Source of the DNA: a bacterium
GTDB lineage: Bacteria; UBA10199; JACPAL01; GCA-016699445
DNA: 64,000 nt
Direction of reading: 5' to 3'
NCBI GenBank assembly: GCA_035454885.1
Contig: DATIGE010000027.1
Location: forward strand, 1 to 64,000
The stretch's first letter is position 1. Every line of letters starts with the position of its first letter. A program made the position numbers and the translations under genes. Below are positions 51,993 through 63,894 of the stretch, piece by piece. The notes beneath the pieces are model-generated. The model did no database searches. It was not told where the DNA came from and was given only the letters and a program-made list of their open reading frames with translations.

Positions 51993-53479
51993 AGCCCCCT
52001 CGCCGGTGCCATGCGGAAGCCGAAGCCCGTGGCGCCCTTTTCCTCGAACACGGACTCCATGGCCTCGATGGCTTCTTCCCGATGCGCGGGTGGAATCACA
52101 AAACGGTCTTCGAAATTCGCGAGCGAGGTGAGGCGGTACATCGCGTCCGCCATTTCGGGCGTCACCTGCACCTCCTGCAGGGCCGCCTTCACCAATTCGG
52201 CCGAGACGTCGCCCACGGTGAGCGACCGGCGGTGGAGACGGACGGCCTGCATCTTTTTCAACACCTCGCGGATGCGGCCTTCGTTGCCCGCCGTGAAGAG
52301 CGAGGCCAGGTATTGAATCGGCAGACGGGTCTTCTCGATGGTGGAAAAAAGCCCCTCCGTCGTCGTCTCGTAAACCTGGTCGTCCACCTGCCCCAGGACC
52401 GGCAGCAGGGGCGGGACGTAAAAAAGCATGGGGAGGGTCCGGTACTCCGGGTGGAGCGGAAGCCCGATGCCCCATTCCTTCACAAACCGGTAGACCGGCG
52501 ATTTCCGGGCGAACTCGAGGGTCGAGTCGTGGATCCCGTTCTTGCGCGCGGCCTCGATCACCTTGGGGTCGTTGGGGTCGAGGAGCAAATCGAGCTGCTT
52601 GGCCACGAGGTCGCTTTCGCTGGCGGAGGCCGTCTCGTGGATGCGGTCGGCGTCGTAGAGGATCACGCCCAGGTAACGGATGCGGCCCACGCAGGAGTGC
52701 ATGCAGGCCGGGGCCTGTCCGGTCTCGATGCGGGGGAAGCAGAGGATGCATTTTTCCGACTTGCCCGTCGCCCAGTTGAAATAAGTCTTTTTGTACGGGC
52801 AGGCGGTGACGCACATGCGCCAGGCGCGGCAGACGTTCTGGTTGATGAGGACGACGCCGTCCTCGCCGCGCTTGTAGATCGCGCCCGAGGGGCACGCCGC
52901 CACGCAGGCGGGATTCAAACAGTGATTGCAGATGCGGGGCAGGTAGAACATCACGAGCTTTTCGACTTGGAACAAGGCCTCCTGCTCGGCGTCGCTCAAG
53001 TTCTTGAAGTTCGGGTCCTTGCGGCCGTAGAGCGGCGAGCCGGAGAGGTCGTCGTCCCAGTTGGGGCCGGACTTGATCTCGATGGGTTCGCCGGTGATGA
53101 GAGAGATCGGACGCGCGGTCGGCTGGTCGTTGCCCTCCGGCGCGTTGAAGAGGTCCTCGTAACGGTACGTCCAGGGTTCGTAATAGTCGTCGATCGTCGG
53201 CAGATTCGGATTGTGGAAGATGTTCTTGAGACCTTTCAGCTTGCCCGCGCCCTTCAGCGTGATGCCGCCGCCCTTCTTCTCCCATCCGCCCTTGTATTCG
53301 TCCTGGTTCTCCCAGGCGGTCGGATAGCCCGTGCCCGGTTTGGTCTCGACGTTGTTCCACCACATGTATTCGGCGCCCCGGCGGTCGGTCCACACGTTCT
53401 TGCAGGCGATCGAACACGTGTGGCAGCCGATGCACTTGTCCAGGTGAAAGACGACGCCGATTTGTGAACGGATATCCAT
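51989..53479 (-). CDS. narH: Respiratory nitrate reductase beta subunit (Fe-S)
   Basis: 496 aa from ATG 53479, with AGGTCAAT upstream. Four Fe-S motifs: CIGCHTCSIAC (~16-26), CNHCLNPACVAACPSGA (~180), CRAWRMCVTACPYKK (~213; Trp in place of a Cys, giving the 3Fe-4S cluster as in E. coli NarH) and CILCFPRIETGQAPACMHSC (~240). It relays electrons from NarI to NarG. Confidence 0.95.
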   Translation of the reverse strand: MDIRSQIGVVFHLDKCIGCHTCSIACKNVWTDRRGAEYMWWNNVETKPGTGYPTAWENQDEYKGGWEKKGGGITLKGAGKLKGLKNIFHNPNLPTIDDYYEPWTYRYEDLFNAPEGNDQPTARPISLITGEPIEIKSGPNWDDDLSGSPLYGRKDPNFKNLSDAEQEALFQVEKLVMFYLPRICNHCLNPACVAACPSGAIYKRGEDGVVLINQNVCRAWRMCVTACPYKKTYFNWATGKSEKCILCFPRIETGQAPACMHSCVGRIRYLGVILYDADRIHETASASESDLVAKQLDLLLDPNDPKVIEAARKNGIHDSTLEFARKSPVYRFVKEWGIGLPLHPEYRTLPMLFYVPPLLPVLGQVDDQVYETTTEGLFSTIEKTRLPIQYLASLFTAGNEGRIREVLKKMQAVRLHRRSLTVGDVSAELVKAALQEVQVTPEMADAMYRLTSLANFEDRFVIPPAHREEAIEAMESVFEEKGATGFGFRMAPARGL

Positions 53480-53490
53480 ATTGACCTCAT

Positions 53491-53548
53491 GTAGGGGCGA
53501 ATCTTGTATTCGCCCTGTCGCGCCGGCGATCACAAGGATCGCCCCTAC
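53491..53548. repeat. Long palindromic element between narG and narH
   Basis: 58 bp with 10-bp terminal inverted repeats GTAGGGGCGA/TCGCCCCTAC. An inner inverted GGGCGAAT...ATTCGCCC suggests a composite of a 28-bp unit plus extra sequence. It occupies almost the whole 75-bp gap, starting 11 bp beyond the narH start. Confidence 0.75.
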
Positions 53549-53554
53549 AAACCA

Positions 53555-57187
<3,633 letters not shown>

Positions 57188-57200
57188 GGTGGTTCTCCGC

Positions 57201-57228
57201 ACAGGGGCGAATACAAATCCGCCCCTAC
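57201..57228. repeat. 28-bp palindromic element supplying the narC stop
   Basis: GTAGGGGCGGATTTG and the opposite arm TTCGCCCCTGT form a near-perfect palindrome on the minus strand. The TAG stop of narC (57225-57227) is within the first arm. Confidence 0.75.
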
Positions 57229-58046
57229 AGGCCGCTCTGGCGGCTCCAGGGTTTCGCGCTTTTCCGGCGCCGTTTCCGCCAGATGAAGTCGGTCGCCCCC
57301 ATCATGACGACCGTGCCCCCCAGGCCCAGGAAGAGGAACTTCTTCTGGTGATTGCCGCCCTGGGTGCCGGCGCGGTCGACGTCGTAGAGAAAGGCCTTGA
57401 GGGCGAAGGCCTCATCGTCGGTCAAGGGTTTGTCCGCGAAGTAGTCCTTCATGATGAGGAAGCCGGGTCTCTTCAGGGCCTTCGAGAGGCCCTTGTCCTC
57501 GTACTTGGAATAGGCCTGGGTGAGATTGAGGCCCATGGTGCCCCCTCCGAGGGGGCCCACGTCGCCGGCCGAGTGGCAGGAGATGCAGGCGGCCCCGCCC
57601 GCCGCCAGCGGAATGCGGCCGGTGAAGAGATCGAGGCCTTTCTGAATATCCGCGGGCGTGGCGGCGGTGGCGGGCTTGAGGTCGATGGCCACCTCCTTGG
57701 GTCCGCCGGCGGCGATGAAATCGAGGAGGGCGTTGATGTCCTGCGGGGTCAGGTCCTGATCCGGCATCTTCTTCTGCTTGAACTTGTTGAAGAGACCGGT
57801 CGCGACGGGATCGCCGGACTGGATCACGGTCTGCGACGATTGGATGAAGGGCACGAGCCATTCGCGCTTCCGGCGGTCGGTGACGCCCTTCAAATCGGGG
57901 CCGATGTCGTCGCCGCCCCCCACCTTGTGGCAACTCGAACAGGTCTTTTCGAAATAGGCGCCCGGTTCGAAGCCCGCCGCGTCGATCGCTGGCAAGGGAA
58001 GTCCAAGAAGGGCAATGAATCCGATCAGAATGCGCCTCTTCGTCAT
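57225..58046 (-). CDS. narC: Membrane-anchored dihaem cytochrome c of the nar operon (NarC-like)
   Basis: 273 aa. Signal peptide [20 protein letters not shown], haem motifs CSSCH (~36) and CISCH (~155) each in a cytochrome c-type domain with a distal Met, and a C-terminal membrane helix ([22 protein letters not shown]) followed by a basic tail. A dihaem cytochrome at the head of narGHJI(K) is the Thermus-type arrangement. Preceded by an FNR-like box 57 nt upstream. The C-terminus RQSGL ends at an element-derived stop. Confidence 0.87.
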   Translation of the reverse strand: MTKRRILIGFIALLGLPLPAIDAAGFEPGAYFEKTCSSCHKVGGGDDIGPDLKGVTDRRKREWLVPFIQSSQTVIQSGDPVATGLFNKFKQKKMPDQDLTPQDINALLDFIAAGGPKEVAIDLKPATAATPADIQKGLDLFTGRIPLAAGGAACISCHSAGDVGPLGGGTMGLNLTQAYSKYEDKGLSKALKRPGFLIMKDYFADKPLTDDEAFALKAFLYDVDRAGTQGGNHQKKFLFLGLGGTVVMMGATDFIWRKRRRKSAKPWSRQSGL

Positions 58047-58080
58047 TCATCCAGCTTAGGAAGGCGGGAGGTGGAATCTA

Positions 58081-58116
58081 ATGACTCGCGTCAGGACAGG
58101 GATTGATTTTTGTCAA
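58081..58116. promoter_or_regulatory. Paired Crp/Fnr-type operators upstream of the nar-act operon
   Basis: TTGATTTTTGTCAA (58103-58116) and ATGACTCGCGTCAG (58081-58094) lie 57 and 35 nt upstream of narC; the first matches the FNR consensus closely. Both overlap or abut the 3' end of the regulator gene. Confidence 0.75.
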
Positions 58117-58816
58117 TACGGGCGATTGGGAAGAGTCGGTCGGGACGGGAGGCCCTCTCCAGGCGTTCGCGGTCGAGGATGAAGATGGACCGGCCGTCGA
58201 CGGCCAGGATGCGCTTCTCGCGGAACTCGCTCAGGAGACGGACGACCGTCTCGGTCGCCGTTCCGACGCAATTGGCGAGGTCCTCCCGCGAGAGCTTCAC
58301 GCCGATCGAACCGTCCTCGCTGCCGTCATGGTAGATCCGGTGAAGGTTCAGGAGGAGGTCCGCGAGGCGTTGACGGACGCTCATCTGGGCGAGGTCGCGG
58401 ATCCGGTTCTCCGCGTGGTCGAGCTCCCGCGCCAGAAGCTCAATCATCTTGAAGGCAAAGGTGACATTGGTCTTGATGACGTTGAAAAAGTCATCCATGT
58501 CGATGGAGAGGACGTCCGTGTCCTCCAAAGCGGTCGCGGAGACCACCAATTGCGGCGTGCCTCCCACCGCCCGCAACGTGAGCAAGTCTCCGGGCCCGGC
58601 CAAGCGGACGATCTGCTCGTGGTTCCAGAGCCCCCTCTTGGAGACCTTGGCCTTGCCATGGATGACGAAGAAGAGCCCCGTCGGGCGTGAACCCTCGTGG
58701 AAGATCGGCTGGCCCTTGGGAATCGTGGTGACTTGGACGTGGGCGAAAAGGGCGGCGAGCTCAATCGGGGAAAGGTCCTCGAAGAGATGATGGTTCGCCA
58801 CGAAGCGGTTGCTCAT
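58091..58816 (-). CDS. Crp/Fnr-family transcriptional regulator
   Basis: 241 aa from ATG 58816 (GGAAGAG upstream). Cyclic-nucleotide-like beta-barrel (residues ~20-120), dimer helix (~130-150), HTH (LSREDLANCVGTATETVVRLLSEF, ~180-205). Glu and Arg of the recognition helix (E-x3-R) match those that read TGA half-sites in FNR and DNR. No N-terminal Cys cluster, so it is not an Fe-S FNR; NO/haem sensing (DNR-like) or another ligand is likelier. Sites resembling its target flank it. Likely master regulator of the nar cluster. Confidence 0.88.
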   Translation of the reverse strand: MSNRFVANHHLFEDLSPIELAALFAHVQVTTIPKGQPIFHEGSRPTGLFFVIHGKAKVSKRGLWNHEQIVRLAGPGDLLTLRAVGGTPQLVVSATALEDTDVLSIDMDDFFNVIKTNVTFAFKMIELLARELDHAENRIRDLAQMSVRQRLADLLLNLHRIYHDGSEDGSIGVKLSREDLANCVGTATETVVRLLSEFREKRILAVDGRSIFILDRERLERASRPDRLFPIARIDKNQSLS

Positions 58817-58901
58817 GTCGTCTCTTCCGAAGTGTTGCAGGTTGGGGACGCGCGAGAGTGAAATCACAACGTCTAGTTCACACGCAGGGCGGAAAACCGG
58901 A

Positions 58902-58937
58902 ATGACGGCGGTCACGAGGGCACATGACCGCCGTCAC
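58902..58937. promoter_or_regulatory. Two Crp/Fnr-type half-palindromes upstream of regulator gene
   Basis: ATGACGGCGGTCAC (58902-58915) and ATGACCGCCGTCAC (58924-58937) are 86 and 108 nt upstream of the regulator start, suggesting autoregulation. Each is a 14-mer with ATGAC/GTCAC half-sites. Confidence 0.5.
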
Positions 58938-58964
58938 CTCATTTTAATCAATTATGTCAGATAC

Positions 58965-60248
58965 TTAGAAAGAAGCCGTTGCCTGCCCATACAAGAAATG
59001 GGCCGTTCCGTTGGTCCCCGTATCGCTGAAGAACGAGCCGCCGCGGAAGACCGAGTAGCCGAGCAGGAAGTTAACCCACTTGTTGAGCGTGTACTTCGTC
59101 AAAAAGTCCACTTCATGACCGGCCAGGCTGGACGCGCCGGCCGCCCCCGCGCGGAGGACGGCCCCGCTCGCGCGGAACATGGCGGTCGCCGGCTCCGGGA
59201 GCAGGAAGAGATGGTAATCCAGCTTCATCATCAGTCCCTTGACGGGCTTGATGGACGTTGAAGCCACGATGTCGTGCAGATTGCTCCATGACGCGAAGTC
59301 GATGTAGCCGTACTTGTCGTGATTGGTCGGGAAGAGGTTGTTGAAGCGCTCGACCTTGGCCGTGCCCGGGTCGTCGCCCGAGGCGAAGTTGTACTCGACG
59401 CCGAGGCGCGGCTTCCAGCCCGTGTCGAACGTGTACCCCGTCGCCGCGTGGCCGGCGTAGGCCAGGTGCGTGTTGGGCTTGTCCTTGCCGAACTGGACCG
59501 CCGCCTCGAGGCTGTAATCCCATCGGTCTTCAAGCGCCGTCCCCGCGAAACGGGCCCCGACGGTCCCCAAGAGGACGCCGGTGATCGCCGGGTTCCCGTC
59601 GCCGTCGTTGTCATTCAGGACGAGGCCGTAGGTGTCGAGCGTCATGTCGGGCCGGATCTTCCAGCCCGAGTAGAGACCGCCGAAATACTCGTTGCCCGCG
59701 CCCTTCTCGTTCCAAGAGGCGAAACCGTCCACGAAGACCTTTTCCCATTCCAGGCGGACCTTGCCGGCGTCGAACGAGCGGCCGATGTTGGACCAGTTGA
59801 AGGCGCCGATGAGCCGCTCATCGCCGTAGGCCAGCTCCTGGCGGCCCACGGTCACCGTGACGATGCTCCCGGCGATCTTCTCCCAGGAGACGAAGCCCTG
59901 GTGAAGGTCGAAGACGTTGTTCGGGTTCGCCGCGTCGTTGTTGTTGGCGATGGTGGATTCCTCCTGGGCGAAGGCTCGCGAGAACTGCGGTTGGATGAAG
60001 ATCCTCAGGCCGTCGACCGGCCGGGCGTCGATGTGGGGCCGGACACGGAGAAGGAGGAACGAGTCGTTAACCACTCCTCCCGTGAGGTTCCCGTAGTCGA
60101 GTTGGCTCTCGGAGCGGAGGCGGATCTCGCCCCCCAGGGAGACGCGGTCGTACCAGTGCTCCGTCTCCCCGTTTTCCCCGGCGCGGACGCTGGCCGGCCC
60201 CGCCACAACGAGGAGCATCGCGCACAGCGCAAACAGTTGGCGTTTCAT
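58965..60248 (-). CDS. Outer-membrane beta-barrel porin (alginate-export-like)
   Basis: 427 aa from ATG 60248 with AAGGAGG upstream. Signal peptide MKRQLFALCAMLLVVAGPASVRA, then alternating strands typical of the PF13372-type porin: RLRSESQLDYGNL, FIQPQFSRAFAQEES, GFVSWEKIAGSIVTVTVGRQELAYGDERLIG, RPRLGVEYNFASGDDP-type text. Ends in ...ATASF, the C-terminal Phe recognised by the BAM machinery. Substrate unknown; placement and upstream box suggest anion or nitrate uptake through the outer membrane. Confidence 0.88.
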   Translation of the reverse strand: MKRQLFALCAMLLVVAGPASVRAGENGETEHWYDRVSLGGEIRLRSESQLDYGNLTGGVVNDSFLLLRVRPHIDARPVDGLRIFIQPQFSRAFAQEESTIANNNDAANPNNVFDLHQGFVSWEKIAGSIVTVTVGRQELAYGDERLIGAFNWSNIGRSFDAGKVRLEWEKVFVDGFASWNEKGAGNEYFGGLYSGWKIRPDMTLDTYGLVLNDNDGDGNPAITGVLLGTVGARFAGTALEDRWDYSLEAAVQFGKDKPNTHLAYAGHAATGYTFDTGWKPRLGVEYNFASGDDPGTAKVERFNNLFPTNHDKYGYIDFASWSNLHDIVASTSIKPVKGLMMKLDYHLFLLPEPATAMFRASGAVLRAGAAGASSLAGHEVDFLTKYTLNKWVNFLLGYSVFRGGSFFSDTGTNGTAHFLYGQATASF

Positions 60249-60300
60249 GAAATCCTCCTTCTTGACCCCCCTCCATAGGGCCGGAGGACGAACGATTATC

Positions 60301-60336
60301 ATGACGCGCCTCAACCCGGCGCATGATTTATGTCAA
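60301..60336. promoter_or_regulatory. Crp/Fnr-type sites upstream of the porin gene
   Basis: ATGATTTATGTCAA (60323-60336) has half-sites ATGAT/GTCAA, ending 75 nt before the porin start. A weaker ATGACGCGCCTCAA lies at 60301-60314. The first overlaps the stop of a small upstream ORF. Confidence 0.55.
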
Positions 60337-60462
60337 AAGAGGAGGCGGGCTGTCTTTGGCGATCTGCTCGTGGGGTTGGAAGGCGTCTCTTTGCCGCGCG
60401 ACCGTGAAGACCACGACCGCCGCCATGCCGAGGACGAAGGCAATTTCCATCCAATGAATCAT
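60328..60462 (-). CDS. Small single-helix membrane protein, putative
   Basis: 44 aa too short for most gene finders: MIHWMEIAFVLGMAAVVVFTVARQ then a polar tail (DAFQPHEQIAKDSPPPLLT). One membrane helix, no Shine-Dalgarno seen before the ATG. It lies ~100 bp after the oxidase operon and could be an accessory subunit similar in size to CcoQ/CbaD-type proteins, or a chance ORF in the porin promoter. This is the only coding potential seen in the 60249-60564 gap. Confidence 0.4.
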   Translation of the reverse strand: MIHWMEIAFVLGMAAVVVFTVARQRDAFQPHEQIAKDSPPPLLT

Positions 60463-60564
60463 GTAAAAAGTCTACGGTACGCGCGTCCGGATGTTCATGA
60501 GCCCGCGCAGCCGTGGGGCTGATTGTCGTCAGGCCCTCCTTGAGCCTCTCCCTTGGCCTCTCCC

Positions 60565-60774
60565 TCAACCTCTCCCCCCGGCCCTCCGTGCGCGGGAACG
60601 GTACCACCAGAAGAATCCCGCGGAGAGGAGGAGGGGCAGGACGAGGAGGAAAACCGTGATCTGGAGGTAGGCCGAGCGTGAGGCGGGGGAACCCGCCACG
60701 TAACAGACCGGGCAGGCCCACAAGGTCCTCGCGACGAGCAAAAACAAGAGATTAGTAAAGATAGACGATCGCAT
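60565..60774 (-). CDS. Small membrane protein with CPVC motif at the end of the oxidase operon
   Basis: 69 aa: MRSSIFTNLLFLLVARTLWACPVC, then a second helix LQITVFLLVLPLLLSAGFFWWYRSRARR. The first segment looks like a signal or membrane helix and CPVCY follows at residues ~21-25. It overlaps the upstream subunit III-like gene by 23 nt. The CxxC could serve CuA or haem-copper assembly, but no family is recognised. Confidence 0.6.
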   Translation of the reverse strand: MRSSIFTNLLFLLVARTLWACPVCYVAGSPASRSAYLQITVFLLVLPLLLSAGFFWWYRSRARRAGGRG

Positions 60775-61318
60775 AAAGGACCGGCCAAACGGCGACCACG
60801 AACAGCCAATACATCCGGCATGCGGCGAGGGCGCCGGCCTTCTCCTCGGTGTAGGCCCCCCGGACGGCGCGGAAGAAACAGAAGAGGAGGAGGCACAGTC
60901 CCGCGACGACGTGAACGGCGTGGGCCCCGATGACGGCGTAGAAGAGCCCTCCGTAGATATTCCTGACCGTCGTGAGCCCGAAGCGGATCAGGCGCGACCA
61001 CTCGTAGCCTTGGACGCCCAAGAAGACGAGACCCCCCAAGCCGGCCAGACCGATCGACCCCGCGACGCACAAGCGACAGCCCTTCTTCAGGGCCGCGCGG
61101 GACCGCCACAGGGCGAGACCGCTGAGAAGGAGAATGACGGTATTGACCCCGGTGACCGCGACCGGCAGGCGCGGTTGGCCCGCCGGCGGCCAAGGCAGGA
61201 CTTGGGCGCGAAGGACCCAGTAGGCGCTCACAAGGCCGGCGAAGAACATGGCCTCCGCCGCCAAGAAAAGCAGCATGCCGAATTCGCTCGACCGGCTGCG
61301 GAGGGGGTTACTTTCCAT
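60752..61318 (-). CDS. Cytochrome c oxidase subunit III-like protein, second copy
   Basis: 188 aa, five membrane helices: SSEFGMLLFLAAEAMFFAGLVSAYWVLR (helix 1), GVQGYEWSRLI (~105), GGLFYAVIGAHAVHVVAGL (~123) and CRMYWLFVVAVWPVLYAIVYLY at the C-terminus. The conserved H-A-x-H-V-V and YEW text marks it as COX3. It is one of two COX3-like genes flanking coxD and is more diverged than the other. Confidence 0.85.
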   Translation of the reverse strand: MESNPLRSRSSEFGMLLFLAAEAMFFAGLVSAYWVLRAQVLPWPPAGQPRLPVAVTGVNTVILLLSGLALWRSRAALKKGCRLCVAGSIGLAGLGGLVFLGVQGYEWSRLIRFGLTTVRNIYGGLFYAVIGAHAVHVVAGLCLLLFCFFRAVRGAYTEEKAGALAACRMYWLFVVAVWPVLYAIVYLY

Positions 61319-61592
61319 AACCGTGCCGGATGTCCGGGGTCAGGCCGAAATAGAGGATCAACATGAAGGCGATGCCGACCAAGAGGATGGCCGTGACGTA
61401 GCGGGCCTCCCATTTAAGCCCCATGTAATAGGCCGCGACGAGGTAGGCCTTGAAAGTCGCGATGCCGAAGATGAGCGCGGTGGCCAGGACCACGTTGCCC
61501 ATGGATCCCAGTGCCACCGAGACGAAGAGGGCGATCAGAAGGACAACCCAAATAGCGACGTAAGAGGGATGTTGGCGTGTCTCGGCGCTCAT
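61308..61592 (-). CDS. coxD: Cytochrome c oxidase subunit IV (prokaryotic CaaD type)
   Basis: 94 aa from ATG 61592 (ATGA overlap with coxC), three membrane helices (YVAIWVVLLIALFVSVALG, VVLATALIFGIATFKAYLVAAYYMGL, VTAILLVGIAFMLILYFGL). The F-K-A-Y-L-V-A-x-Y-Y-M-G-L-K segment is the usual COX4_pro signature. It overlaps the second COX3-like gene by 11 nt. Confidence 0.87.
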   Translation of the reverse strand: MSAETRQHPSYVAIWVVLLIALFVSVALGSMGNVVLATALIFGIATFKAYLVAAYYMGLKWEARYVTAILLVGIAFMLILYFGLTPDIRHGYGK

Positions 61593-62239
61593 TTGGCACC
61601 CCCGGAAGAGGCGATGTAGAGGAGCGGGAAGAGATAGATCCAAACGACGTCCACGAAGTGCCAGTAGATGCCGACCGATTCCACGCGTCGCGCGTTGAGC
61701 CCCTTCCCGAGCCCTCGAAAGACCACGGCGTTGGCGACGAGTCCGCCGATCACGTGGAGGCCGTGCAGTCCCGTCATCAGGTAGTAGAACGACCAGAAGA
61801 GGCTCTTGGCCGGGACGAGTCCGTTGCGGATCTCATGGCTGTATTCGTAGCTCTTGAAGCCTAAGAAGACCAAGCCCAAGAGGATGGTGAGCCCCATGAA
61901 CCGGCGCGCCCGGTCGAGATCGCCGCGCTCGAAGCCTTGGTGCGCGAGGATGACGGTGAGGCTGCTGGTGAGAAGGACGACCGTGTTCGTCGCTCCCACC
62001 CATGTCAGCGTATGGGCCGCCTCTGATCCCCACTCGGGATGGTGAAGCCGGAGCAGGAGATAGGAGACGATCAGCCCGCCGAAAATGACGATCTCGGAGC
62101 CCAGGAACCACCAGATTCCCAGTCTCCAAATGGGCACCGCATGGCCATTCGCTCGCACGGGCAAAGCCCGATGCTCGCTTGAATCGGGGGAGATCCTTCT
62201 CTCCCCCGATGACCCCCATCGAAGAGTGTCTATGGTCAT
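61589..62239 (-). CDS. coxC: Cytochrome c oxidase subunit III
   Basis: 216 aa from ATG 62239 (ATGA overlap with coxA). Helix text: WWFLGSEIVIFGGLIVSYLLLRL (~55), AAHTLTWVGATNTVVLLTSSLTVILA (~80), GLVFLGFKSYEYSHEIRNGL (~120), FYYLMTGLHGLHVIGGLVANAV (~148) and GIYWHFVDVVWIYLFPLLYI at the C-terminus. The E-Y-x-H and H-x-x-H-V motifs are canonical. The N-terminal ~35 residues are polar and variable. Confidence 0.92.
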   Translation of the reverse strand: MTIDTLRWGSSGERRISPDSSEHRALPVRANGHAVPIWRLGIWWFLGSEIVIFGGLIVSYLLLRLHHPEWGSEAAHTLTWVGATNTVVLLTSSLTVILAHQGFERGDLDRARRFMGLTILLGLVFLGFKSYEYSHEIRNGLVPAKSLFWSFYYLMTGLHGLHVIGGLVANAVVFRGLGKGLNARRVESVGIYWHFVDVVWIYLFPLLYIASSGGAK

Positions 62240-63894
62240 AACGTCTCCGCTTGGTTGATGAAGTCGCGGTCCTTCAACCCGGGCAGGCTGTAGTCGTAAG
62301 GGCCGCGGTACACCACCGGATCGGTCTCGAAATTGCCGTGCCCCGGAGGCGACGGCGTCACCCACTCGAGCGTCGTGGCGCGCCAGGGATTGCGCTCGGC
62401 AACCTTCCCCTTCCGCATGCTGATGAAGAAATTCAGGAGGAAGGGGACCTGCGCAATGATCATGACGATGAGGCCGATGGTCGCGATCACGTGCAAGTAT
62501 TGGTATTTGGCGATGTAGTCGAAGAGCGACGGGTCGAAGATCCGGCGCTGGTGGCCCGCCAGCCCGATCGCGAAGAGCGGGAGGAAAACCACGTTGAAGG
62601 AGATCGTCGTGGTCCAGAAGTGGACCTTTCCCCAGAACTCGTTCATGTGGCGCCCGAACATCTTCGGAAACCAGTAATAAAGGCCCGCCAACCCCGCCAT
62701 GACCGTGATGGGAAAGAGCGTGTAGTGAAAGTGCGCCAGCACGAAGTAGGTGTCGTGCAGGTAGATGTCGGCCGCCGCGGAGCCGTTGAAGATTCCCGTG
62801 ACGCCGCCGATCAGGAATTCCGCCATCATGCCGAGCGCGAAGAGCATGGCCGCCGTCAGCCGGATGGACCCGCGCCACAGGGTGGCGATGTATGAGAAGA
62901 CGGCGATGGCGAAGGGCACGGAGATGATGATCGTCGTGATGCTGAAGGGCGTGGCGAGCCGGGGGTCGATGCCGCTGATGAACTGGTGGTGCGCCCAGAC
63001 GATGAAGCTCAAGGCCCCCGCGACGATCGTCGCGTAGATGATCATCTTGTAACCGAACAGCGGCTTCCGGGAGAACGCCGGATAGATCTCCGCCAGGATC
63101 CCCAGGGCCGGCAGGAGGAGGACGTAGACCTCCGGATGGCCGAAGAACCAGAAGAGGTGCTGGAAGAGGAGGGGATCGCCTCCCGCCGCCGGGAGGAAGA
63201 AGCCCGTGTTGAAGAGGCGGTCGGCCAGGAGCATGAAGGCCCCCGCGATGAGCGGTCCGACGGAGAACATGAAGATGATCGAGGCGATGTCGAGCATCCA
63301 CACGAGGATGGGCATCCGGAACAGGCTCATCCCCGGGGCGCGCAGGCTCAAGGTGGTGGTGAGGAAGTTGATCCCGCCCATGAGCATGGAGGCGAACTCC
63401 AGGGCGATGGCCAGGATCCACAGGTGGCCGCCCCAGAAGACGCCCGAAAAGCCCGGTTGGGCGGAGAGGGGCGGATATCCGGTCCACCCGAACTTGGCCG
63501 GACCGCCGGGGAAGAAGAACGACGAGAGGAGGACGACCGTGCTCAAGAAGAAGGTCCAGTAGGACATCATGTTGAGGCGCGGGAAGGCCATGTCCTTGGC
63601 CCCGATCATGAGGGGCAGGACGTAGTTGCCGAAGCCCGAGAGCAGGATCGGCATGGCGACCCAGAAGACCATGATCGTCCCGTGCATGGTGACCAGCGAA
63701 TTGTAGAGATCGGGGTCCACCTGGCCGAAGCCCAAAACCGGCTCGTTGGGCCAGGCGAGCTGGCTGCGGAACCCGTAGGCGAAGAGCCCCCCCACCAGGG
63801 CCATGACGAGGCCGGTGATCAGGTACTGGAGGCCGATGGTCTTGTGATCCACGGAAAAGACGTACTTGCGCAAAAAGCTTTCTTTAGTGTCCAA
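62236..63894 (-). CDS. coxA: Cytochrome c oxidase subunit I (haem-copper, A-family)
   Basis: 552 aa from TTG 63894, chosen because GGAGGT lies 9 nt upstream and overlap with coxB is only 11 nt; an ATG at 63930 would overlap by 47. Haem a/a3 and CuB ligands: MHGTIM, WFFGHPEVYVLLLP (cross-linked His-Tyr and E of the D-channel end), AHHQF and HDTYFVLAHFHYTL. The K-channel Lys is in FSRKPLFGYK and a D-channel Asp lies in GAKDMAFP, so it reads as A1 type. Reduces O2 to water with proton pumping. Confidence 0.95.
   Translation of the reverse strand: MDTKESFLRKYVFSVDHKTIGLQYLITGLVMALVGGLFAYGFRSQLAWPNEPVLGFGQVDPDLYNSLVTMHGTIMVFWVAMPILLSGFGNYVLPLMIGAKDMAFPRLNMMSYWTFFLSTVVLLSSFFFPGGPAKFGWTGYPPLSAQPGFSGVFWGGHLWILAIALEFASMLMGGINFLTTTLSLRAPGMSLFRMPILVWMLDIASIIFMFSVGPLIAGAFMLLADRLFNTGFFLPAAGGDPLLFQHLFWFFGHPEVYVLLLPALGILAEIYPAFSRKPLFGYKMIIYATIVAGALSFIVWAHHQFISGIDPRLATPFSITTIIISVPFAIAVFSYIATLWRGSIRLTAAMLFALGMMAEFLIGGVTGIFNGSAAADIYLHDTYFVLAHFHYTLFPITVMAGLAGLYYWFPKMFGRHMNEFWGKVHFWTTTISFNVVFLPLFAIGLAGHQRRIFDPSLFDYIAKYQYLHVIATIGLIVMIIAQVPFLLNFFISMRKGKVAERNPWRATTLEWVTPSPPGHGNFETDPVVYRGPYDYSLPGLKDRDFINQAETL

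Noticed and set aside
60495-61193. Long frame overlapping the second COX3-like gene
   Set aside because: It is Arg/Gly/Pro-rich with no membrane helices, whereas the overlapping frames encode clear membrane proteins.
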